Assembly (NCBI RefSeq): GCF_025639885.1 | Contig: NZ_CP106738.1 | Span: forward strand, 3,224,001 to 3,288,000 | Direction: 5' to 3' | DNA length: 64,000 nucleotides | From: Roseovarius pelagicus | GTDB taxonomy: Bacteria; Pseudomonadota; Alphaproteobacteria; Rhodobacterales; Rhodobacteraceae | Part shown: positions 53,749-62,497 of the stretch, in pieces | How positions within the stretch are numbered: the stretch's first letter is position 1 | Layout of the letters: each line of letters starts with the position of its first letter | Position numbers and translations under genes: made by a program | The notes under the pieces: model-generated | Told to the model about the DNA's origin: nothing | What the model saw: only the letters and a program-made list of their open reading frames with translations | Databases searched by the model: none

Positions 53749-54446
53749 AAAGCACACGCGATATTGGCGGGATCGTCTTTGACAAGGATGGCACGCTGTT
53801 TGATTTTCACACGACCTGGGCCAGTTGGGCAATGCGGCTGATGCAATCGCTTTCCGATGCGCACGGCGTTCCGATCCAGCATCTTGCCGATGCGGCAGAT
53901 TTTGATCTTGGCAGCGAGCGTATCAATCCCACCAGCGCGCTGATCGCAGCAACAAATCGCGAATGCGCCGAGGCGTTGGCCACAGCCATTCCGGGTATTG
54001 ATATCGACGTGCTTGAGCATGAGATGATGATCAGTTCGGCGGACGTACCGCTGGCGCCATCTGTGCCGTTGGAGCCTTTTTTAAATGGGTTACGGTCGCG
54101 CGGTCTGCGCTTGGGGGTGATGACCAACGATACCGAATATGGCGCCCGCGCGCATCTGAGCAGCGCCGGTGTTCTCGAACGGTTCGATTTCGTTGCAGGC
54201 TTCGATTCGGGCCACGGGGCCAAGCCAGCGCCGGGTCCATTGCTGGCGTTTGCACATGCCGTCGGGATCGCGCCGGAAACGGCGGTGATGGTAGGCGACA
54301 GCACACATGACCTGATCGCGGGACGGCGCGCCGGGATGCACACGATCGGTGTTCTGACCGGGATCGCCGAACGAGAAGACCTGCTGCCCCACGCCGATGT
54401 TGTTTTGCCCGACATTGGCCATATTCCCGCTTGGCTGGACGGGTGA
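53745..54446 (+). CDS. HAD-family phosphatase, Gph-like
   Basis: A 233-residue haloacid dehalogenase-type hydrolase. Motif I is VFDKDGTLFDFHTTW, motif II MTNDTEY, the motif III Lys is in GAKPAPGPL, and motif IV MVGDSTHDLIAGRRAGM. A helical cap sits between motifs I and II, as in phosphoglycolate phosphatase. The start overlaps the DUF3572 stop by 4 bp and the stop overlaps the next transporter start. Substrate unknown. Confidence 0.9.
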   Translation: MKSTRDIGGIVFDKDGTLFDFHTTWASWAMRLMQSLSDAHGVPIQHLADAADFDLGSERINPTSALIAATNRECAEALATAIPGIDIDVLEHEMMISSADVPLAPSVPLEPFLNGLRSRGLRLGVMTNDTEYGARAHLSSAGVLERFDFVAGFDSGHGAKPAPGPLLAFAHAVGIAPETAVMVGDSTHDLIAGRRAGMHTIGVLTGIAEREDLLPHADVVLPDIGHIPAWLDG

Positions 54447-55339
54447 GGCAGCATCCACTCTTTGGGCTGGCGCTAGCACTTTTTGGCGCGTTGGTGCTGA
54501 CGCCCGATGCGATGCTGATGCGCCTGTCAAAGATGGATGGCGTACAAATGATGGGCTGGCGCGGGCTATGCATGGGCGGGGTGATGATCACCGGGTGGGC
54601 GCTGCTGAGTAACGCGCGGCGTGCGGACCTTGCGGCGGTGACGAACCGTTTCGGGGCGCTGATAATTCTGTGCCAATGTCTGAATTCCGCACTATTCAGC
54701 CTCGGGATCGCCAACGCACCGGCTGCAGTCGTTCTTATCGGTGTCGCTACGGTGCCCGTATTCTCTGCGTTGTTGGCCTGGGGAGTGCTGGGAGAACGGG
54801 CGCGTCCGGCGACATGGCTGGCAATTGCGGCGGTAATGTCAGGTATCGGCATTGCGGTTTTCGGTGATCACTCAGACGAGATCGGGTTTGACTGGGCCGC
54901 TCTGCTGGGGGCTGTTGCTGGCCTTGGCGTCGCGTCGGTGCTGGCATTGAACTTTGTCGTGCTGCGGGCGCGGCCGGATCTGCCCATCGCCCTGCTGATC
55001 GGCATGGGAGCGTTGTGCAGCGGGGTGATTGGCACGATGCTGACCGGCCCCAGCGCCATGCCCGATGGGCAGATATGGGCAATGGCGCTGACCGGGGCTG
55101 TGGTGCTGCCGATCTCGTTTTTCTCATTGTCGCTGGCCGCGCGGTACACGCCTGCGTCAAATGTCAGTCTGCTGTTGTTGCTCGAAACCGTGCTGGGACC
55201 ATTTTGGGTGTGGCTAGCGATGGATGAAGCTGCCAGCCCGGCGATGTTGCTGGGGGGTGCGATCGTCGTTTTGAGCCTCGCGATCTACTTGCTCAACGAA
55301 CGCCGCTTGCTTCTCCGTCAACGTCATCATGCAGGCTGA
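54443..55339 (+). CDS. EamA/DMT-family transporter
   Basis: A 298-residue ten-span drug/metabolite transporter with two EamA repeats (HPLFGLALALFGALVLTP; WAALLGAVAGLGVASVLALN). The GTG at 54443 overlaps the HAD stop (GTGA) and gives the usual short N-terminus; a TTG at 54431 is an alternative. Third gene of the DUF3572-HAD-transporter set. Substrate unknown. Confidence 0.84.
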   Translation: MRQHPLFGLALALFGALVLTPDAMLMRLSKMDGVQMMGWRGLCMGGVMITGWALLSNARRADLAAVTNRFGALIILCQCLNSALFSLGIANAPAAVVLIGVATVPVFSALLAWGVLGERARPATWLAIAAVMSGIGIAVFGDHSDEIGFDWAALLGAVAGLGVASVLALNFVVLRARPDLPIALLIGMGALCSGVIGTMLTGPSAMPDGQIWAMALTGAVVLPISFFSLSLAARYTPASNVSLLLLLETVLGPFWVWLAMDEAASPAMLLGGAIVVLSLAIYLLNERRLLLRQRHHAG

Positions 55340-55475
55340 GCATACCCTGACAGGGGCCAGAACATGCTGATCTCTGCGCCACTAGTTAAAAGCGACACGT
55401 TCGGTCGCAAAGTGTCAAACTGCGGCGCGATCCTCGTGCTTGTCTCAAAACAGAGACCAGATGAGGAGATATTTC

Positions 55476-57038
55476 ATGGCCGATGTCCCCAAGCGTAGAA
55501 AACGCGGAGGTGGTCGCGCGGGGAACGCGGACCGTCGTGGTCGTGCTGTGATTGATCAGATGCCATGGGCACCGCCGATCAACCTCGACCGCCCGACCGA
55601 ACCGCTGAACGAGGCGGGGGTGCTGGCGATCCACGACGGTGCCATGCGCATTCTCGAAGAAATCGGAATGCAGATCCTCAATCCCGAAGCATTGGAGATT
55701 TTCCGCGCCTCAGGAGGCTGTACCATAGAGGGCGAGAAAGTCCGCATGGGCCGTGACTTCGTGATGGAGCATGTGGCCAAAGCTCCGCCCGAATGGACGA
55801 TCACGCCGCGCAATCCGGAGCGCGCGATCACGATGGGAGGCCGACACCTCAACTTTGGCAACGTATCCTCGCCACCCAGCTATTGGGATATGGAAATCGG
55901 CAAGAAAGTGACCGGCACGCGCGAGATGTGCGCCAATCTGTTGAAACTCAGTCAATATTTCAACTGCGTGCATTTCGTTGGCGGTTACCCGGTGGAGCCG
56001 CAGGACATCCATGCCAGTATCCGTCACCTTGATGTGCTCTATGACAAGCTGACGCTGACGGACAAGGTGGCGCATGCCTACTGTCTGGGTAAGGAACGGG
56101 TCGAGGACGTGATGGAGATGGTGCGCATCGCGGGCGGGCACACACATGAGGAGTTCGAGAGCGGTCCCAAGATGTACACCAACATCAATTCCACCTCGCC
56201 TCTGAAGCATGATTACCCGATGCTGGATGGCTGGATGCGGTTGGCGCGGCGTAACCAAGGCCTTGTTGTTACACCATTTACTCTGGCCGGTGCGATGGCG
56301 CCTGTGACGATGTCAGGCGCGGTGGCGCAGTCTCTGGCCGAAGGGCTGGTGGCGGTGGTGCTGGCACAATTGATCCGGCCGGGGGCATGCTGTGCGATTG
56401 GGACATTCACCAGTAATGTGGACATGAAATCGGGGGCACCGGCCTTTGGCACACCCGAATACATGCGCGCCACCCAGATGACCGGGCAACTGGCACGGTT
56501 CTATAAATTGCCGATGCGCGCCAGCGGGGTTTGCGCGGCAAATGTGCCGGATGGGCAGGCGATGTGGGAGACATCCAACAGCCTGTGGTCGGCGGTGCAA
56601 TCCGGCGCGCATATGGTTTATCATGCGGCGGGCTGGCTGGAAGGCGGGCTGATCGCCAGCCCGGAAAAATTCGTGATGGATTGCGAAATACTACAGCATA
56701 TTCAACGATATATGGACCCAATTCTGACAGCGACCGGCCCGGACGAGATCGCCCTCGACGCCATACGAGAGGTCGGTGGCGAGGGTCACTATTTTGGCAT
56801 CCAGCATACGCAGGACCGCTATACCACCGCATTTTATCAGCCCTATCTCAGCGACTGGCGCAATTTTGAGGCATGGGAGGCGGCGGGTGGTGTCTGGACA
56901 GCACAGCGCGCGCATCAGGTATATCGAGACATTATTGCCAGTTATGAAGAACCGCCGATGGAGGACAGCATCCGAGAAGAACTTGGCGCATTCGTGGAGC
57001 GGCGGAAATCCGAGGGCGGGGCGCCAACGGATTTCTGA
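55476..57038 (+). CDS. MttB-family methyltransferase, non-pyrrolysine type
   Basis: A 520-residue member of the trimethylamine methyltransferase superfamily. Related non-pyrrolysine proteins demethylate glycine betaine and other quaternary amines onto a corrinoid protein. The reading frame runs through without an in-frame TAG, so no pyrrolysine. Recognisable parts include GAMRILEEIGMQILNPEALE, YTNINSTSPLKHD and AGAMAPVTMSGAVAQSLAEGLV. GAGGAG precedes ATG 55476; the N-terminus is basic (KRRKRGGGRAG). No corrinoid protein or reactivase gene adjoins it, so its methyl acceptor is unclear. Confidence 0.88.
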   Translation: MADVPKRRKRGGGRAGNADRRGRAVIDQMPWAPPINLDRPTEPLNEAGVLAIHDGAMRILEEIGMQILNPEALEIFRASGGCTIEGEKVRMGRDFVMEHVAKAPPEWTITPRNPERAITMGGRHLNFGNVSSPPSYWDMEIGKKVTGTREMCANLLKLSQYFNCVHFVGGYPVEPQDIHASIRHLDVLYDKLTLTDKVAHAYCLGKERVEDVMEMVRIAGGHTHEEFESGPKMYTNINSTSPLKHDYPMLDGWMRLARRNQGLVVTPFTLAGAMAPVTMSGAVAQSLAEGLVAVVLAQLIRPGACCAIGTFTSNVDMKSGAPAFGTPEYMRATQMTGQLARFYKLPMRASGVCAANVPDGQAMWETSNSLWSAVQSGAHMVYHAAGWLEGGLIASPEKFVMDCEILQHIQRYMDPILTATGPDEIALDAIREVGGEGHYFGIQHTQDRYTTAFYQPYLSDWRNFEAWEAAGGVWTAQRAHQVYRDIIASYEEPPMEDSIREELGAFVERRKSEGGAPTDF

Positions 57039-57057
57039 TCAATGGATGAAGAACGGC

Positions 57058-57096
57058 GTCGGTTTTACGTCGGTATTCTGTCGGTATCACGTCGGT
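57058..57096 (+). repeat. Four GTCGGT repeats at 11-bp spacing
   Basis: GTCGGT occurs at 57058-57063, 57069-57074, 57080-57085 and 57091-57096, spaced exactly 11 bases. The intervening five-mers are TTTAC, ATTCT and ATCAC. It lies 19 bases past the mttB-like stop, between it and the convergent thiX. Regular spacing near one helical turn suggests a protein-binding array on DNA or RNA; function unknown. Confidence 0.75.
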
Positions 57097-57187
57097 GACG
57101 ATTGCACGGAGCGACGTGCTGGGCGTGAGTGTTTTCTGAGCGATGAAAGCAGGGTGAACGTCTGGGGTTTCAATGTCCCAGAAATAT

Positions 57188-57943
57188 TCAAACCCCGCCA
57201 TCGCCCTCCCGATTTAGGTCAAGGGTGGCGCGGCAGGCCCGATCCACCGCAGCATGCAGCAGTACTGTAAAGATGGCCAGCACGATGAGCGCCGCGAACA
57301 TCAGGTCTGTCTTGGCACGACCGTTCGCCAGCAGCATGAGATAGCCCAGCCCCTTGGACGCGCCGACCCATTCGCCGATGATCGCACCGATGGGTGCATA
57401 CACGGCGGCAAGGCGCAGACCAGAGGCAAGTCCGGGCAGGGCGCTGGGCACCCGAATGCGCCACATGATGCGCGAGGGAGATGCGCCCATGATCCGGGCC
57501 ATGTCGAGCCACGGTTGCGGCGTGCGCATCAGCGCGTCAAAGAAGGCTGACGTGACCGGAAAGTAGATGATCAGCAGGGCCATCGCGATCTTCGACCCCA
57601 TCCCGTAGCCGAACCAGAGTGTCAGGATCGGGGCCAACGCGAACACCGGGACCGCCTGACTGAACACCAGCATCGGGCGCACCAGCTGGCGGGCGATGGA
57701 GGACGCCGCGAGGCCGATGGCAGTGGCACCGCCCAGCACACCGCCCAGAACCAGACCGGCCAGCACCTCGGCCATCGTGACCCAAGCGTTGTCTATGATG
57801 ATCGCCCGGCTGGTCCAGAGCGTTTCGGCCACGCGCAGGGGGGCGGGCAGGATAAAGGGCGGCATCCCCCCGAGGCTGACCACAGCCTGCCAGAGTGCCA
57901 GCGCGAGGCAGGTTGACGCAAGAATGGCGATGTTCCGGCTCAT
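57188..57943 (-). CDS. thiX: Thiamine-precursor ABC transporter permease
   Basis: A 251-residue inner-membrane permease of the SsuC/TauC family with about six spans and the EAA loop ARIMGASPSRIMWRIRVPSALPGLASGLRLA. In this operon it should be ThiX, the pore for HMP-type pyrimidine import. Start overlaps the thiZ stop by 4 bp (ATGA). Last gene of the TPP-riboswitch operon. Confidence 0.9.
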   Translation of the reverse strand: MSRNIAILASTCLALALWQAVVSLGGMPPFILPAPLRVAETLWTSRAIIIDNAWVTMAEVLAGLVLGGVLGGATAIGLAASSIARQLVRPMLVFSQAVPVFALAPILTLWFGYGMGSKIAMALLIIYFPVTSAFFDALMRTPQPWLDMARIMGASPSRIMWRIRVPSALPGLASGLRLAAVYAPIGAIIGEWVGASKGLGYLMLLANGRAKTDLMFAALIVLAIFTVLLHAAVDRACRATLDLNREGDGGV

Positions 57944-58662
57944 GGTGCTTCTCGCAATCGGGCCAGAAGCCGCCCCTGAATTTGCAGGGTTTCAGCGTCG
58001 TCCACATGGCGCGGGACGCTGGTGGATGGCGCCGGGTGATCCTCGATCCCGGTTGCCGACAGAATAGCGATCCGGTCGCCCAGACGTGCGGCCTCTGCCG
58101 GGTCGTGGGTGACCATCATCACAGTGCAGCCCTGTAGCCGGTCCGCCGTCATTTCCTGCATCATCAGGCGTGTGCGTGCGTCGAGTGCCGAGAATGGCTC
58201 GTCCAGCAGGACAATGGGCCGATCCTCCATCAATGTCCGGGCGAGCGCGGCGCGTTGACGTTGGCCGCCTGACAGGGTGGTGGGACGTTTCGCGGCGTGT
58301 TCGGAAAGGCCCACGGAGGCCAGCACCTTGGCTGCGCGGTCCGGTTCGGCACGGTCGCCGCGCAATCGGCTGCCCAACATGACATTGTCGGTGACGCTGA
58401 GCCACGGCATCAGCAACGGATCCTGCGCCATCATAGCGACACGTCCAGCGAGCGGCGCGCCGTCGGTGGCGGTGATCTGCCCGGTGAGCGTGGCCTCGTC
58501 CGCGACACCTGCGATCAGGCGCAACAATGTAGATTTGCCCACGCCCGAGGGCCCGAGCAGGCAGGTCCAGCGCCCGGCGGGCACATTGAACCGGATCGGC
58601 GCAAGCACCGGCACGTCACCGATGCGTGCCGATCCGTCGATGAGGAGGCCGGGCGCAGTCAT
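57940..58662 (-). CDS. thiZ: Thiamine-precursor ABC transporter ATPase
   Basis: A 240-residue SsuB/TauB-type ATPase. Walker A GPSGVGKST, signature LSGGQRQRAALA, Walker B PIVLLDEPFSALD and switch MVTHDPAEAARLGD are present. ATG at 58662 is one base after the tenA stop. It powers the ThiXY importer for the thiamine pyrimidine precursor. Confidence 0.92.
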   Translation of the reverse strand: MTAPGLLIDGSARIGDVPVLAPIRFNVPAGRWTCLLGPSGVGKSTLLRLIAGVADEATLTGQITATDGAPLAGRVAMMAQDPLLMPWLSVTDNVMLGSRLRGDRAEPDRAAKVLASVGLSEHAAKRPTTLSGGQRQRAALARTLMEDRPIVLLDEPFSALDARTRLMMQEMTADRLQGCTVMMVTHDPAEAARLGDRIAILSATGIEDHPAPSTSVPRHVDDAETLQIQGRLLARLREAP

Positions 58663-58663
58663 T

Positions 58664-59338
58664 TTACGGCGTAAGCCCCATGTCCCAGAACCGCACTTCG
58701 AGCCGGGTGGCTGTGGTGAACCGGTTTTGAATGTTTGCCCAACGGGGGCTGGTTTGTGGACGCGGGCCAAGGCGGCGCAGGACGGCACCGTCGATGAGGG
58801 CACCGACCTCTTGGCAGACGCGCTGATTATCGGCCCCCGCATAGGTGTCGATCCATTCCCGATACGGCGTTTCGCCTGCCTCGCGGCCCAGACGCGCACC
58901 AATTTCGCCATAGCCCATGACGCAGGGCGCGAGCGCCGCCAGCAGATCAAGAAAATCGCCGGAGTGACCCGCGTCCAGCACATAGCGGGTATAGGCGAGG
59001 TTTTCCTCGCGCTCGGCGGCGGCGAACACGTCGTCTTCGCTCAGACCCTCGCGGGCACAGGTGGCGACATGCAACGCGATCTCGTCATTCAGTAGGGAAT
59101 CGAGTGTGCGGGCGGCAAAGCGCATTTCCTCGGGTGTTTCGGCTTTGGTCACTGCCAGCGCCCATGCGCGCGAGAAGTGGATGAGGAAGCTGTAATCCTG
59201 CACCAGATAATGCAGATAGGCCGCTCGCGGCAGCGTGCCGTCACCCAGTCCCTCGACAAAGGGGTGATGGGTGTAGGCGCGCCAGTGCCCTTCGGCTCCG
59301 GCGCGCCATGCGGCAAAAGTCTGGCCGTAGCTGCTCAT
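58664..59338 (-). CDS. tenA: Aminopyrimidine aminohydrolase (thiaminase II)
   Basis: A 224-residue TenA/THI-4 helical enzyme that converts formylaminopyrimidine breakdown products of thiamine to HMP for salvage. Seen are THHPFVEGLGDGTLP, YLVQDYSFLIHFSRA, LLNDEIALH and the active-site Cys in LAPCVMGYGEIG. The ATG at 59338 overlaps the thiY stop. Its placement inside the thi importer operon supports salvage of degraded thiamine. Confidence 0.94.
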   Translation of the reverse strand: MSSYGQTFAAWRAGAEGHWRAYTHHPFVEGLGDGTLPRAAYLHYLVQDYSFLIHFSRAWALAVTKAETPEEMRFAARTLDSLLNDEIALHVATCAREGLSEDDVFAAAEREENLAYTRYVLDAGHSGDFLDLLAALAPCVMGYGEIGARLGREAGETPYREWIDTYAGADNQRVCQEVGALIDGAVLRRLGPRPQTSPRWANIQNRFTTATRLEVRFWDMGLTP

Positions 59339-60270
59339 TCTGCACCTAGGTCGACAGCCAGTTCCGAGACGGGGCGCACGGTGTCGATCAAGCCGGCAGT
59401 GGCAAGGAATGCCTCGAACCCGGAGTAGCGCGCGGAATCGACAGCCGAGGGGCGCAGGGCAAAGCGCGGCAGAGTGTCGGCCCATGCGCGTTTGTTCAGC
59501 TCGTCGTCCAGTTCCTCGGACGTGGATTTGAAGATTTCCCAGCTCTCGTCGGGGTGGTTGACGATGAATTGCGTCGCCACTTCGGTGGCGCGCAGGAAGC
59601 GCAGGATTGCGTCGTCGTTGCGGGTGTCCGCATTGGCGACATAGATCAGCTCGTCATAGGGTGGCACGCCTTCTTCTTCGACAAAGAAGCAACGACCCGG
59701 CGCGCCTTCGATGTCCATCTGGTTCAGTTCGAAGTTACGGTAGGCCCCGAGCACAGCATCGACCTGACCGGACATCACGGACGGCCCAAGCGACCAATTG
59801 ACATTGATCATCTCGACATCGTCCAGCCCGAAACCGTGGCGCTGGAAGATCGCAGCCAGAAGTGCCTCTTCGACGCCGGCGACGGAGAAGCCGATCTTGG
59901 CGCCTTTTAGTTCGGCGACCGATTTGATTGGGCTGCTGTCGAGTACGAGCAGGCAGTTCAGCGGGCTGGCAACCAGTGTGCCGACGCGGATCAGGGGCAG
60001 GCCTTCGGCGACCTGCAAATGCAACTGCGGCTGATAAGAGACGGCCAGATCGGCCTGCCCGGCGGCGACCATTTTGGGCGGGGCAGAGGGATCGGCGGGG
60101 GCGATAACCTCGACTTCGAGCCCCTGTTCGGCGAACAGGCCGCGTTCCTGCGCGATTACGATGGGGCCGTGGTTGGGGTTCACGAACCAGTCCAGAATGA
60201 TGGTCAGCTTGTCCTGTGCGTGGGCCGGTGCGGCGGCCAGCAGGGTCAGTGTCAGGGCGAGTAGTCTCAT
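59335..60270 (-). CDS. thiY: Thiamine-precursor binding protein (NMT1/THI5-like)
   Basis: A 311-residue periplasmic binding protein. Residues 1-18 are a signal peptide (MRLLALTLTLLAAAPAHA). The mature protein opens KLTIILDWFVNPNHGPIVIA, matching ThiY, which binds N-formyl-aminomethylpyrimidine. GGAG precedes the ATG. It lies 19 bp after a 47-residue ORF and downstream of a TPP riboswitch. Order in transcription: riboswitch, small ORF, thiY, tenA, thiZ, thiX. Confidence 0.94.
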   Translation of the reverse strand: MRLLALTLTLLAAAPAHAQDKLTIILDWFVNPNHGPIVIAQERGLFAEQGLEVEVIAPADPSAPPKMVAAGQADLAVSYQPQLHLQVAEGLPLIRVGTLVASPLNCLLVLDSSPIKSVAELKGAKIGFSVAGVEEALLAAIFQRHGFGLDDVEMINVNWSLGPSVMSGQVDAVLGAYRNFELNQMDIEGAPGRCFFVEEEGVPPYDELIYVANADTRNDDAILRFLRATEVATQFIVNHPDESWEIFKSTSEELDDELNKRAWADTLPRFALRPSAVDSARYSGFEAFLATAGLIDTVRPVSELAVDLGAE

Positions 60271-60289
60271 GGCAGGGTCTCCATAGGGA

Positions 60290-60433
60290 TTAGGATGCAA
60301 AAGGCCGGATCGGGGTGATGGCGCGCTCGACGATGCGGCGAATGGGCAGGAAGGCGGCAAGGTTCATCATCGTCTCCACGCTTGGGTCACGGGCGAAAAG
60401 ACGGAAAATATGCGGCAGCCGGATTTGGGCCAT
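60290..60433 (-). CDS. 47-residue ORF between TPP riboswitch and thiY
   Basis: A complete small ORF beginning MAQIRLPHIFRLFARD and ending PIRPFAS, with several Arg and hydrophobic residues that could form an amphipathic helix. Its ATG comes two bases after the 3' end of the TPP aptamer, and its ribosome site (GGAGGG or GGAG) is made of the aptamer's last strand. It ends 19 bp before thiY. I do not recognise the family. It could be a functional thi-linked microprotein, or a leader whose translation opens thiY. Confidence 0.6.
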   Translation of the reverse strand: MAQIRLPHIFRLFARDPSVETMMNLAAFLPIRRIVERAITPIRPFAS

Positions 60434-60435
60434 GC

Positions 60436-60524
60436 ATGCTCCGTTCCCTCCGCCGGTATTGACCGGATCAGGTTCGGTGGGTTGGCGCGATGCCTCTCAG
60501 CCCTGCATTGCAGCAGAGCACCCC
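60436..60524 (-). ncRNA. TPP riboswitch (THI element)
   Basis: On the minus strand, the hallmark CTGAGAG (60500-60494), then ACCTGATCCGGTCAATACCGG (60473-60453) and GGAGGGAACGGAG are in the right order and spacing. GTGCTC at the 5' side pairs with GAGCAT at the 3' side to form P1. It precedes a thiamine-salvage operon. Because the 3' strand contains the ribosome site of the next ORF, it probably works at least partly by blocking translation. Confidence 0.95.
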
Positions 60525-60671
60525 AACGGATGCAACGGGGTCTAGCAAGTGGCGCAGGCGGGGGCAAGACCTGCATCGCGGGATGGTGTGAATGCAGGCT
60601 GCCCCTGTTCAAGACGCCGCGCGCTTGGCATAGATGCAGGAATAGAACGCAGGGTCGGCGGGAGAGTGACG

Positions 60672-62423
60672 ATGGCGGAACAAACCAACAGCGCGGTGGC
60701 GCGCGGTTCTCTGGCACTGATAGGGGCGATGGCGGGGCTGTCCTTGTGGGCGCTCTATGATCTGGTTCCCGACATGGTGACGAACGCCCGACTGGTCCTG
60801 TTTCTGGTGGCAGGCGGGTCGGCGTTCTTTGGCGTCCTGCTGGCGTTGCTGGGACCAGTGCGATTGCCACGTGCGGTGCTGGCGGCGGGTGTGCTGAGTC
60901 TGTTGGCCGTTCTGTTATTGATCTGGGCCAGCTTTCGCTATGACCTGACCGAGTCGTTTCTGGACACCGAACATCATGTGTTGGCCTTTATCTACATGCT
61001 GGTCATTGCGGTGCCCTTTGTGGCGGCAGGATTGCAAGAGCAGGACGGCTGGCGGGATTACCGGCTGCTGTTTGACGCGGCCTGGACCATTGTCGTGCGT
61101 TATGCGGCTGCGCTGCTTTTCGTGGCGGTCGTCTGGGGTGTGGTGATGCTGTCGGATTCGTTGCTGGGTCTGGTGGGCATCAACATAATCGACAGGCTGC
61201 TGGATATTGACCCGGTGCCATTTCTGCTGAGTGGGCTGGCGCTGGGGCTGGGGCTGGCCATCGTACATGAGTTGAGCGAGTTCGTCTCGCCGTTTCTGAT
61301 TATCCAGTTGCTCAGGGTATTGCTGCCCGTGCTGCTGGTAGTGTTGAGCATTTTCATTCTGGCCCTGCCGATGCGCGGTCTGAGTGGACTTTTTGGTGGG
61401 TTCTCGGCAGCGGCGACGTTGATTGCGGTCAGTTGTGCGGCGATCACGTTGATCACCACAGCGGTACACCGTGATGACGATCAGGCGGTCGTGGGCCACA
61501 TGGTCACCGCGACCAAGCTGCTGGCAATCCTGACACCGGTGCCTGCGATGCTGGCGGTTGTCGCCGTGTGGATGCGGGTGGCGCAATACGGGCTGACGCC
61601 GGATCGGGTGGCTGCACTGGTCGCGGCGGTGGTGGTGTTGGTCTATGCACTGGCCTATGCGGTGGCGGTGTTCCGCCGTGCGGGGTGGGCGGCGCGGTTG
61701 CGGCAGGCGAACCGCTGGATGGCGCTGGGCACGATCCTGATCGCCGCATTATGGCTATCACCGGTGCTGAATGCCGAACGCCTGTCGGTGAGCAGTCAGG
61801 TGGCACGCGCAGAATCGGGGGTGGCCCCCGACCAGCTGGCGTTGTGGGAGATGTCGCATGAATGGGGCCGGGCAGGCAGCGCCGGGTTGGTGCGGATACT
61901 GGAACTGACGCAACGCGAGGATCACGAGATTCTGGTCAAGGCTGTGGCCGATGCGCAGAATGCCAAGACGCGCTGGGCGTTTGAACGCGGGATGAACAAT
62001 CCGCAGATCGAGACTCTGAATGGGATCGTCCCGCTGCGGCCAGAGGGGGCCAGTCTGCCACCCGGCGCATTTGATCAGTTGAGCGAACGCGACCGCAGAC
62101 AATTGCATCAAGCATGTGCGCGCACCCTGCCCGGTGGGCACCCTGCCTGTGTTATGGTCGTGACGGAGTTTGATCCGCTGCGCGCGCACCCGCAGGCGAT
62201 TGCCCTTTTTTCCGCCAGCGAAGACAGGGTGCGGATGCTGTCGCTGGATCTGCGCGGTGATATCCTCGTGGCGCGCGGTGGGCCGGTTCAGCCGGGAGGG
62301 AGCGGAATGCCCCTGTTGGAGCCGTCCGCGATCATTGATGTGCTGGAAGGGCGGTTCGAAATCACGCCGGTTCCGCGCAACGTACTGGATATTGGCGGGA
62401 TCAGGCTGGTGCCGCAAAACTGA
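60672..62423 (+). CDS. DUF4153 multi-span membrane protein
   Basis: A 583-residue inner-membrane protein with about eleven hydrophobic spans in the first 400 residues and a soluble C-terminal part of about 180 residues. The span pattern and segments such as LLFDAAWTIVVRYAAALLFVAVVWG match DUF4153 proteins of Rhodobacteraceae. GGAGAG precedes the ATG at 60672; the frame extends to 60549 without support. No function known. It diverges from the thi operon. Confidence 0.83.
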   Translation: MAEQTNSAVARGSLALIGAMAGLSLWALYDLVPDMVTNARLVLFLVAGGSAFFGVLLALLGPVRLPRAVLAAGVLSLLAVLLLIWASFRYDLTESFLDTEHHVLAFIYMLVIAVPFVAAGLQEQDGWRDYRLLFDAAWTIVVRYAAALLFVAVVWGVVMLSDSLLGLVGINIIDRLLDIDPVPFLLSGLALGLGLAIVHELSEFVSPFLIIQLLRVLLPVLLVVLSIFILALPMRGLSGLFGGFSAAATLIAVSCAAITLITTAVHRDDDQAVVGHMVTATKLLAILTPVPAMLAVVAVWMRVAQYGLTPDRVAALVAAVVVLVYALAYAVAVFRRAGWAARLRQANRWMALGTILIAALWLSPVLNAERLSVSSQVARAESGVAPDQLALWEMSHEWGRAGSAGLVRILELTQREDHEILVKAVADAQNAKTRWAFERGMNNPQIETLNGIVPLRPEGASLPPGAFDQLSERDRRQLHQACARTLPGGHPACVMVVTEFDPLRAHPQAIALFSASEDRVRMLSLDLRGDILVARGGPVQPGGSGMPLLEPSAIIDVLEGRFEITPVPRNVLDIGGIRLVPQN

Positions 62424-62497
62424 CCCATCTGCGATGGTGTTGAGAGGATGTTAAGCCTCTGCTGTGATCTTGTCCTGTGTCTAATACGGAGCGAGAT

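Noticed and set aside
53379..54020. N-terminal extension of the PleD-like cyclase
   Set aside because: The extra 200 residues are antisense to DUF3572 and the HAD gene and unlike any domain.
57042..57270. Small ORFs reading through the GTCGGT repeats
   Set aside because: Two frames are open for a short distance but lack ribosome sites and one runs antisense into thiX; the repeats are better seen as a non-coding array.
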